Positions 35,320 through 46,600 of a stretch of DNA of 64,000 nucleotides are shown here, in pieces. Below the pieces are notes generated by a model that saw only the letters and a program-made list of their open reading frames with translations, was not told the DNA's origin and made no database searches. The translations under genes and the position numbers were made by a program. The stretch is from Anaspis maculata (taxonomy: Eukaryota > Arthropoda > Insecta > Coleoptera > Scraptiidae). Numbering within the stretch: position 1 is the stretch's first letter; each line of letters begins with the position of its first letter. Location: contig OX421968.1 in NCBI GenBank assembly GCA_949128115.1, positions 55,197,423 through 55,261,422 on the forward strand, given 5' to 3'.

Positions 35320-37571
35320 ATGTCCAGTGGTCAACGACAGAGTGAAGAAAACCGAAGAGAAGTAGGTAGAACCAATTACATGTTTTATTTATTATATACT
35401 TAGGACTTAGGTAGGTAGGTAGGTACTATTACAATACCAAAACCGTAATTTTTGCAGCATCTTCGCCAGTTCAGAGCAAAGAGAAAACGGGAAATGCAGG
35501 TGACACTACCAGATGGACCAGCTGATCGGCTGCCCGACCCCTACTCCAGAGCATGCAGTGCGCTAAACTTGGTTCGTAAGGGTACAGGTTTCATTTGTGA
35601 GCAGGAAATGGTCAACCATAAGTGCACTTGGGACATACGGTATCCAGAGAATCCCGATCGTCTAACGTCTGTGCTGACAAGGTTCCGTTATTTCTAAATT
35701 CACGTCTTGACGTCAGTGATTTTGATTGAATTATGTTTCAGATTATCTGCACTAAAACTGGTGGAACGTTGCATTAGCATTCCACATCACATGCATGAAA
35801 ATGTTCTCGAGGAGGTGAAGTTGATGCACACCGAGGAGCACTACAACAAGCTAAAGCAGATACAAGACATGGGCGATTCAGTGGGCATGGAAATGGAGGC
35901 TCAAAAATACGATGCCATTTATTTCAATGATGTAAATAATGTAGTTTCTCAAATAACCACGACTGAATTCATTGAATGTCTTGCATTACAGAATACTTTC
36001 GAATGTGCTCGCATGGCACTGGAGTGCACCATCAATTTAGTCAAGGCTGTGGCCGATGGGACTGTTCAGAATGGCATGGCCGTGGTGAGGCCGCCCGGAC
36101 ATCATGCCATGGCTGATGAATACTGTGGATATTGCTACTTCAATAATGTGGCAATAGCTGCAGATGTTTGCATCAAGCAGGGCCTTGCAAAGAGAATTCT
36201 CATCATTGACTATGATGTGCACCACGGACAAGGAACTCAGCAACATTTCTATGAACGAGACGAGTAATATCGCGTTTTTTTTTATTACATATTAATATTG
36301 TGTTTGAATTTTTTTTAGTGTGTTGTATTTCTCAATTCATCGGTATGAGCACGGCAAGTTTTGGCCAAACTTGTTTGAAAGCTGTTGGAATTTCATCGGA
36401 AAGGGCCCCGGAATGGGGTACAATATCAACGTTCCTCTTAATGAGACTGGCTTGGGCGATGATGATTATCTTGCGATCATTTGGAATATTTTGCTTCCTG
36501 TCGCATATGAGGTATGCATTTTGTTTTTGTTCTTTGTTTTAAACAATTTACACAGGCACCAAAGGAAGGTTGTATTTTCAAAAACAAAGTTTATTGAACC
36601 AGTGAAAAAGGGGTTGTAAATTGTCGTCTCCAACAGTAAAACTTCTTCTTTGACTGCAGTTTTGGCTTTTAATAAATTTACAACTCCTTTTTATATTATT
36701 ATACACTCCAACGAAAAGTTCAATATGGATCCCTACAAGAAATACAGTGTTATCCTCACTAAAGTTAGGCAACACATAATACAAGTCTATTTTGAGGAAG
36801 TTTTTTGTACCTCAATATCTCACTTAATGAACTAGCTCATGACGTGGACCATTTTCCGTACAAGTGTTTCTTAATAATTATACAGGTAATCAGTTCAGTC
36901 AGGTAGGTAGTTAGATAGGTACTGCAAAAATGGAAAAGTTCCAACAGCTCCTATTTCATGAAAACAATTTTTTGATTTTCCCACATAATTTGTGGAGACG
37001 TTGTACCCATACACTGTAGGCGTTTTTCATAGTAATTTCTACCTATCCCCTTTGATTACAGGGTGATCTTGAAACTGCAACCTTTTGGTCTTGCATCAAC
37101 AGTATTTTTCGTTGTCTACTGTTTTTTTTTTTTTTTTTTTTTTTTTTTTTCAAGAAAGGTTGAGCATTGGAATTCACTTGAGATAAAAATTCTTTAAAAA
37201 AAATGCAGAAAATGTGATCGGTGTTTGTATAATTCTCAAGGTACGGTTTGAGGAAAGCGTTTAAAAATCATCTTGGCTTCAAACAAACCATTCTTTCTCA
37301 ATATTTCGAATTATTTCTGATTGTATGAAGCAAAAATTGTGAGTGGGGGAAACAAGAGCACTAGTTTTCAAAATCAGTCAACAGAGGAAAACGTTATCAT
37401 TGAAAAATGGAGTTGTAAATGGTTTAAAGTTGTAAGGTGACGGTAATTTATGGTAATAAACTTGACCGGTAAATTGCAGGGTGTAAGGTACTACATACTT
37501 GCTACGAACTTTGAGGGACGATTCCTCATTAAAAATGCGTCCTCAAAAAGATACAGGGTGCTGAAGTTGAC

Positions 37572-37609
<38 letters not shown>

Positions 37610-40600
37610 TTATACTGAACTTTCGAACCGTTGCACAGTGGTCCGAAATTCAATAAATGCGGCCAAAAATCAAATTTTACAAGTATTTTGCATGACTCTC
37701 ATATTTTGTGGGCACGTAAAGAAATAGTGTAGGTAGTCTTTTCTGGAAAATGAGTTACTTTGTTCCAGGAACTCACCTGTTCTGACCCCTCAAAGTTACT
37801 AATTTTTTTGGAGTCAAACTCACCCTATTTTGCTCGCAAACTTGAAAGAATGAGTGCTAGCCTAATAATTGCACTGCGGCTTTGCAACTTTCACAAAATG
37901 ATCTTCAAAGGAAGTACTTTAGTTTGACATATATGGTCAATCTAAAAACAAATTTGAAAATATTCAATATTATTATTATTTATATAGTTGATTTTTCGAG
38001 TTTTTGAAAAGTTCCTTGAGAAATACAAAAAAGTCGCCACACAACCCAGCTAAGATTTATACCCTAAGAGATACTACAACATTCCATTAATAAAGTAGTA
38101 TGAACAGTTTTTGCTCGAAAGTGCTCCATTGGCAAATAATCTTTTTTTTCCGATGTGGTGCGTGCCGTGCATCTGTGCAGATTTTAGAGTAAGGTAAAAA
38201 AAATAGCTAGGTACTTATCGAGACAGAAAACGTTACGTTTTGTGAAATGAACATGGTGACGGCATATTTTATCACTACCTATCTCTGGATTTTTGAGATT
38301 CGACCTTTTTTTGTGACCCTTCAGTCCCTTAAATTGTGAATTACTTGTTCAAATCTGTTGCAATTTAGCTAATTTACTTAGGTATTCACTCAAAACATTG
38401 TTCTGTCAACCTGGAGCCCAATTTGGCAACGCGTTTATAATTTATTAGTGGAAAAACCAAGATTAAATTGAAATTTTGAAGGACTGTGTCTCCTCAGTCC
38501 TTTATGAGGCCGAATTTTGCAAAAAAAAAAACTGGACAGTCGCTCATCACATCATGTACGGACTCTAGGGCTACCTTTTTTAACATTTTCTGGACTCCCT
38601 GATCTTCCATAGAATTTAGTTCAATATCAAATCTACCGTGATGACAGATACATTGGTCACTCTTTCCTAATTTTTATCTATCGGAGCTGCGAAAAAGGGA
38701 TAATCGGTTATATCACAAATGATCTTGTCGAGGGTGCTATCATGGATTGGAAAACTGCCGTCCTACTCTTTTGAACATTATTGCAGACGGCATGAGTGAG
38801 TAGGTATACGAGTCAGTGCTGTTAATCGTATACTTACATGTTTCTCCATTTATAATAGTAATTAATTATAATTATTTCTCTTTATTATGGACCAGGTCCA
38901 TAAAGATCAGAACTTTCTGATTTATTTCGATTTCAACCCTCTTAAAATCAACTTAATTTTTCAATGAGATTCTTTCATTGATTTTTCCTGGAATCGTGAC
39001 CTCACTATGGACTAGGTTCATAAGTTTCAGAGTTTTTCCAATTTATTTCTAATTAATTGAAACCCCTCATGACCTCATCCTGCGATGCGGTGTTTTCAAT
39101 TATTTGCCTGTGATAATGACATTATTATGGATCAGTCCCTAGAGATTCAGAATTTTTCTAATTCATTTCGATTTTATCCCCCTCAAATCAACCCAGTTTT
39201 GAATAACAATACGATAATGCCGCAGCTTGCCTATTATTGCATTGATAGTAGTTTTTCTTTTTCTACAATTTTTCTTTCACTTTGTAGATAAATGCTAATT
39301 ACGATCATTCCATCTGTGATCACGGACCAGCTCCATAAGTACCTATCACAATTTTCTCATTTATTTCAATTTCAACCTCCCAAAATCAACCCAATTTTCT
39401 AATAAGATTATTTCAATTATTTTTATTGCCACCACGACCTTATTATGGACTAGCTTCAGAAGTTCCAGAATTTTTCTAATTTATTTCGATTTGAACCCCC
39501 TCAAAATCAACCCCATTTTGCAATGAGATTTTTTTAATAATTTTTTCTGTAATCACGACTTTATTGTGGACCAGTGTCATAAGTTTCAGATTTTTTCGAA
39601 TTTATTTTCACTTCAACCCCCTCAAATTCAACCCCATTTTGCAATAAGAATTTTTTCAATTTTTTTCTGTAATCACGACTTTATTGTGAACCAGTTCCAT
39701 GAGTTTCGGAATTTTTTGAATTCATTTTGAATTTAGCCCCCTCAAAATTACCCCATTTTCCAATGAGATTTTTTTGATGATTTTTTCTGTAATAACGATT
39801 TTGTTCTGAACAAGTTACATAAGTTTCAGATTTTTGGCCAGATTTTCTGAATTCTGGACCACTGTGCGTTGAACCGATTGGAATCAGATTTGAACCAAAG
39901 TTTACTGAAATTCTCCTCTATCAAACAATAATAATTAATGACCCGCTTCGTCAAAAATTTTCAAGGGCGTAAATAATAGGACATGCCTTTTCTCATCCCT
40001 ATTTTCACTTCCCTAATAATTATTAGCAGCTTTTTCTTCTAAATTGAACGTGGAATTCGGAAATATACACAATTTTAAAAAATAACTGGAAGAATTAAAA
40101 ACAAGAGGGAGAATTGAAATGAAAATTTATGATGAAACGTGTTACTATTGTTCGACAGAGACTCATTTTTGTGAACTTTGGTTCTGAATTTGAATGAAAT
40201 CAGTGGAACGGTTCAAAACTTATGAGGAATTGTCCCGCAAATTTAACAACCAGTACCTAACACTGTGTAATATATGTTTGGTAAAAAATGGTCAGAACCA
40301 ACATTTTTGCGAAATCATATGACATCAGTTTTTGTGAGATTGAAGAAAAATGCCTTTAATGACATGGATCATTCCACAAGCCAATTACTAAGAAATATTT
40401 TTTTTTTCAACTTCACAGAAGATACATTTATGAAGGCCATGTCTAAAATCTGGGTAGTTATGTTTCAGATGGAAGATCAGAATTGTTATATTGCATTACT
40501 TAGTATTAAAGTATTTAACTTTTGATAACTCTGATTTGAAAAATAACAAAGATAACGTCATTAATCAGATTATTGAAAAATTGAACTTTTGCTCATAACT

Positions 40601-43600
40601 CTGAAACCAAAACCGATGGCCAATTGTGGTTTTGACCATTGAGTTTCTCTTGAATAAGAGATCGAGAAAGTGTCACCTGTTTTTCCAGTTTATACAGGGT
40701 GTTTCATGACTTATACGACATAGCTTAGGATAGGTCCAGTTTTTTGAGGCGAATCAGGATCTGGCTTCGAAATTTTTCTAAGATTTTGCGTTTCAAAGTT
40801 ACAGGTGGGTTCATGTATTTTGGTCAAAACTTTGATGGGTCATAACTTTGGAACAAATGAATGGAATCGAATGAAATTTGACAGAAAAGTTCTCCTCCTT
40901 ATAAGAATCAAAATAACCTACGAGACATGAAAAAATTTGGGGCCGGACTAAAAAAAATTGCCCTCAATAATTCTTGGACAAAAAAAAAAACCATTTCCGG
41001 ATCGATTTTCTGAAGAAATGCTATTGTATTTGGAAAGTTGAGAAAAAATGCTACAGGATCATCCAATAAGAACGGCACACCTCAGTAAGTTTTGTAAAAA
41101 AAAATTAAAGCTATTGAAAATTTAAATAGCGATATTTCCTGAATGATTTGAGATAATTTATTGCAATTACTACTTTTCAAACAGGAAACAAGCAACATTT
41201 TCAATAAAATAAATTCAAAACTCTAACAATAGGTGATAAGTGCATGCATTACATGTTATTCACAAAAGATTTTCAAAATGCCCTCCCCCAACTTCGACGC
41301 ATTTTCCACATCTGGTCAATAAATGTCTAGTGGCTTTTCGAATGATTAGTCTATTGTTCCGCATTTCATCAGCAGCTGTAATGATCCTTTCTCTCAAATC
41401 CTCCCTGGTGTTCACTTCCGTCTTGTAAACCATATCTTTCATGTGGCCCCATACATAGTAATCTAGGACCGTGAGATCCGGAGATCTGGGAGGCCAGGAA
41501 TGAGGACCCCCGCGACCAGTTCAGCGATAGGGTTATTCTGCGTCCAAGTGTTCTCTGACATTTATTGAAAAATGAGGCGGTCCCCATCTTGTTGAAAATA
41601 CAGACCTCGCCTATTCACATTGTGCGTCCCTAACAACCCAGGCAAAACATTTTGGAGGAAGTTTAGATAAGCCTTCCCCCGTCAGCTGTTCCTCAAAGAA
41701 ATGTAGCCCAATCAAAGTGTCGTCAACCACTCCGCACCACAAATTCAGTGAAAACTTCCGCTGAGTTATTTTTTTTTTTGTACCGTGGCATGAGGGTTTT
41801 CGTGTGCTCATATGTGGGAATTTTTCAGTTTCAGTTTTGAAGGTTCTCTTCATTTCTTTCGTTTCTCCTCCGTTTCGTTATTATGTATCACTCCATTTTT
41901 CAACCCACAACCTACCCTATCGTGACGCGCTGTACATCAGCGGACCACAGAGAGCGCTCTCTCCATCTCACGGCGCCGGACGTCACAAGATAGGTCCTTT
42001 TTCATTTTTTGCTTCAATACCCAAGACAGTGTATCCCAGCTAAAACATCTCGGCGTGATTTTCTCAGAAACCGTTCAGCCAATACAATTCTTCTTTCTTG
42101 TAAAAATAAGCCCTAAATCTAAGCTTCAATACACAATATTGCGCGGAAGTGGCGCTCCGACACGGATGTCATGCGAACTAAGAAAACGGTGACAAGTTAT
42201 CATCGCGCATGTTCAGGGCCGCTATCCTTGAATTGTCTGAGAAAAGTCCCTGAGTTTTAAATAATCCGTACTACACTTCTGTAGCAAAAGTTGCCTAAAA
42301 ATCACGATTTTAGGCAACATTCGCTACATCAGAGTACTGCGAAATGTATACAGCACTGATTAAATGAAATATCCCCAGACAATTTCGCGGTAAATTTGGA
42401 TGTTATGGTTGAAGTGTTCAATGTTTTTTTTATTTCGTAATTTGGGCATTTGGGAATGATCCCTCACATAAGTGCTTACATGAATAGGTTGCGAGGGTTG
42501 ATCCGATTTTTCTATGTAACCACTTCTACTTGAAAAGGACGCATAATCCATTGAGCTTAGTTTGAGAATCACCTATTTTACAGCTTAACATATGGAAAGA
42601 CTTAGAACGAATCACCTCGTTTTTTAGCGCATGCGCTAAGCGGTCACGCAATATTGTGTATTAGAGAGGTGCCGGTGTCTGCAGCTGCTCTACTTCCCAA
42701 AATATAGCAATTTAAACAGGCCTCGGAACAACAGGCACATAATTATGGAGATTTATGATTAGCAAGAAGAACAATTCTACATCAGAATGCAATTGGGGCA
42801 CCGTCTCATTTTTCATTGAACGTCAGAAAATACTTGGACGCAGAATACCCCCATCGCTGGATTGGTCGCGGGGGCCCTCATTCCTGGCTCCCAGATCTCC
42901 TGATCTCACAGTCCTAGATTACTATGTATGGGGCCACATGAAAGATCTAGAGGTCTACAAGACGAAAATGAACACCAGGAAGGATTGTAGAGAAAAGATT
43001 ATTGCAGCTGTTAATGAAATGCGGAACAATAGACCAACCATTCGAAAAGCCACTAGACATTTATTGACGAGATGTAGAAAATGCGTCGAAGTTGGGGAAG
43101 GGCATTTTGAAAACCATTTGTAAATAACATGTGATGTATTCATCACCAATTGTTAGGAGTTTTGAATTTTTTTTTTGAAAATGTTGCTCGTTTCCTGTTT
43201 GAAAAGTAGTAATTGCGATGAATTATCTCAAATCATTCAGGAAATATGGCTATTCAAATTTTCTATTTTTATATTTTTTTTTTCACTAAACCTACTGAGG
43301 TGTGCCGTTCGTATTGGATAGCTGATTCTGTAGCATTTTTTCTGAACTTCCCAAATACAATGGCATTTTTTTAGGAATCCGATGCGAAAATGGCTTTTTT
43401 GTTCAAGAATTAATGGGGGCCATTTTTTTTTTCGGCCCTGGATTTTTTTATGCCACGTTGGTCATTATAATTGTTCTTAGTAAGAGACTTTCACTGTCAA
43501 ATTTCATTCGATTCAATCCATTTGTTCCAAAGTTATGACCTATCGAAGTTTCGACCAAAATATACAAGTGGAATCACCTGCATGGTTGTTCCTTGGCTCT

Positions 43601-46600
43601 TTTTCAGAAAATTCCTACATTGGGCATAACGATTTTGACCATTGCGGATCTGTTGGTGGCATTGTTTTTTTTTTGTATCATATCATTACCATTTTTTGAC
43701 GGATGACAATTTCTCAGTTTTTTTTTTCATTCACAGCAATGAAAAATACGTATTTTTCTCCGTTATCGTAACATAATTTTTTGCTTTTAACATTATTTTA
43801 TCACTGAAAAATCCCAACGAAAAATATGTGATATCTTAACGACATGCCTCCGAATTCTGAACAAAAACCCACTGTGTCAAAACTCAAAGCGATGTATAGT
43901 GCGATTTATAACTCGATTTTAATTTTAGTCGCAATTTTAATCGCAATTTTAACGAAGTTCAAAGATACGATTTCCTCTATACCTTTTATAACTCGATTTT
44001 AATCGCAAGACGCAATCGTAACGATTTTAAGGATTTTAAGAAGTTGGCCAACATCCAACTCTTGCGATCCGATCCTTACGATCGACCAATGAAAATCAAG
44101 ATAATATCAAGATTAGCGAAAATGAACACAGTAGTCTTCTTGATTAGCAACGTTAGGTTAGGGGATTTTCTGGGGACTTTGTGCAGAGGTTCAGTGGTGC
44201 AACTAGGGGGAGGTCAGCCGGGTACCCGCACCCACCTGTACAAATATTTGACCGCAACGGCGCCTTTTCAACGTTTACAATAGTAGTTTTCATCAGGTCT
44301 AGAGCGCATGCTCACGTTTCTTGCCGGTCGGCAAAAACTCGATCTTCGCGTGCTTGCCAGACTCTCGCAGCTCTGTAATCATTCTCCCCACTCTATACCT
44401 CTGATGCTAGCCGACCCGAACTGTCAAATCTTGCGCATGTCCACTTAAACACAAAATCCTTATGAAAACACCCATTCACACAAACATACATTGATTATGC
44501 TGATTTTCCCGAAAAATGTTCACTTGCGGCGCCTTCTTGGTCTGTAGGTGTACCTGCCTGTTCAATGGGCTAGTTACGCCACTGCACTGCACCCTAGGTT
44601 TTCTCCCTCCATCACGCCTTGCTTCCGACCGATGCGATCGTTGCGATCGAGTTATAAATTGACAAGAGGAATATGCTTACGATCGATCCGACTAAAATTC
44701 CGATTAAAATTGCGACTAAAATTAAAATCGAGTTATAAATCGCACTTAAGAAGAATCAACCAACAGTAGTGTAGTTTGTCTCTGCCAGACAAAGCAACTG
44801 CCATTTTGGTATTGGAAATCCTAGTGGCCGCGGCTATGCGGATACTGTGTAAGCTAAAAGCATTTTATCTAAAAGCGAGGACATGCGACAGTTCTGTCCG
44901 CTTATAATATTCTAGAGAGTATAAAATAGATCGTATCGTTCAAAGTGCTGGACTTTAGAGGTGAAAATGTATGAAGCAGCCAGAAATGTTGCTTGAGGCC
45001 TAAGGATCAATACCAACTAGTTCATTCAAAAATCGTTCTGAGCAAAAAGGCACAATCCAAAATTTTCGAGTTAGACACTGGATCAGGGTGTGGATGTCTT
45101 TCCGTTTGTGTAATTGGGGAAATATTATAGTTAGTCTATAGCCGTTTGGTACGGATTGTTCTAATAAATGTCAAGCACGAACCAAACCAAAGAACCGCAT
45201 CGACTCCTTCTGAACATGGCATGCGGTCAATACAATCGATGCTGTTTATTGGGAGCACCGAAAAGAACACAATTTGCGACAGCATTGTCATTGTGGAGAG
45301 CTATGGACAACTGAGATGAACTAGAACCAACGTCTTTTTGCACAACTGCCTCATTATTTTCAATACGTGAATAAAGGTTGCGCCACATGTGATATCTGTG
45401 ATTTTTTTAGACAGAATAATGACAGCAACATAAAATTATGTTACCATACGGAGACAAATACGTTGTTTTTATTGCTGTTAATAGAAAAATTGTCAAAACA
45501 AAAAATCGAAAATTGTCATCCGTAGAAAAATTATATTAAAAAACTAAGGTCACCAACAGATCCGCAGTGGACAAAATCGTTATACCCCTTGAAGGAATTT
45601 TCTAAAAATACCGAGAAAACAGGAGGTGATTTTACTTCCCTGAGCCACTCCTGTATGATGTATTTTGTGTCAAATTCAAGCGCGCTCATAACCAAATTAT
45701 TAGATCAAAATCAGGTGAATCTAAATATCACCTTATTTACCCGCAACTTTTCGTCACGTACCTATCTCTAAATTACTGGTAGTTTTACAACCGGTTTTTT
45801 GAGATCACCTGTGACTGAAAAAGATCAGCAAAAATTTGAAAAATTACTGTGTAATTAATACGAAACATCCACATCGAAAATGGTCCGTTGTATGTTGTAG
45901 TTCAATACGTGAACTAATCCGTTAACAAAAATTAAAATTGACAAGTTGAATACGCAATTGCACCTACAAGGATTTACAGCTCAAGCGACAATAGAAGAAG
46001 GTTTCACAAAAATTATATTGGCTCCGTTTTTTTTTATATCAATACATTTTTTCGGGCATGGACGTTTTATTGAAAACACGTCAAAAAGTTCATTACTAAA
46101 ATTTGTGCCTTATGCCAATCCAAATCAAGATTGAAAAAAAAGTAAAATTTTCAGTTCTTATTAGCTTGAAAATCTAAAAACTTACTGCGTCTGTTCAACT
46201 TGCTGTACAGCTTTACAACACTGTTTTTTTTTTTAAAGCTTGCCTTAGGTGAATGTGTAAAGTCCTCAGGTTTTTGATACATAAGTGGTATGAATAAATA
46301 ATAAAACGAAGCATTCGCTACAATGTTGAAGTAAATAATCACCTACACTCCTGCAGGTGTCAGTCACTCTTGAGTGGTTAACCAAATGTAGGGCATGTTC
46401 TGATGTGCAACTCTAGGAACCGGTAACTGAAAAAGCAAGTTCATCTTGATTACTGGTTCACGCGGGACGCTTCGGTTTTTGACATTTCTGATCATTTGAG
46501 TCATTTGACAAACGTCGAACTTTCTGCGTCAAACGTGTAACCTCACGCAGAGAAAATGCTGAAGATGGCCAAATACTCATATAGAACACTACTTGAAGCA

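Larger units (their letters stand above)
37477..40272. mobile_element. Second copy of the 2240-3571 foldback family, interrupted
   Basis: The left part (GCAGGGTGTAAGGTACTACA, then the GAACTTTGAGGGACGATTCC block) and the right part (about 39870-40272) match the arms of 2240-3571. A (TTA)n microsatellite (37574-37610) and a 2.2 kb Transib-like element (37634-39866) interrupt it. The right end is degenerate (CTAACACTGTGTAA). Confidence 0.6.
40695..43570. mobile_element. Head-to-head mariner-like dimer A (right end lost)
   Basis: The left terminus CAGGGTGTTTCATGACTTAT follows TA (40693-40694). A transposase remnant runs on the minus strand (41258-42000) and another on the plus strand (42755-43123), so the two halves are inverted copies. 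The same layout and central sequence occur in 55867-58339. The right arm stops near 43570 without reaching the terminus. A 529-bp element is inserted at 42131-42659. Confidence 0.7.
36834..45925. repeat. Ancient inverted arms inside HDAC6 intron 5
   Basis: About 36834-37120 and about 45760-45925 are diverged inverted copies related to the arms of 28915-31015/29388-30526. Shared blocks include GACGTGGACCATTTTCCGTA against TCGAAAATGGTCCGTTGTAT, and GGTACTGCAAAAATGGAAAA. They bracket about 9 kb of later insertions. Either one element expanded by nested insertion, or two separate copies lie in opposite orientation. Confidence 0.45.
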
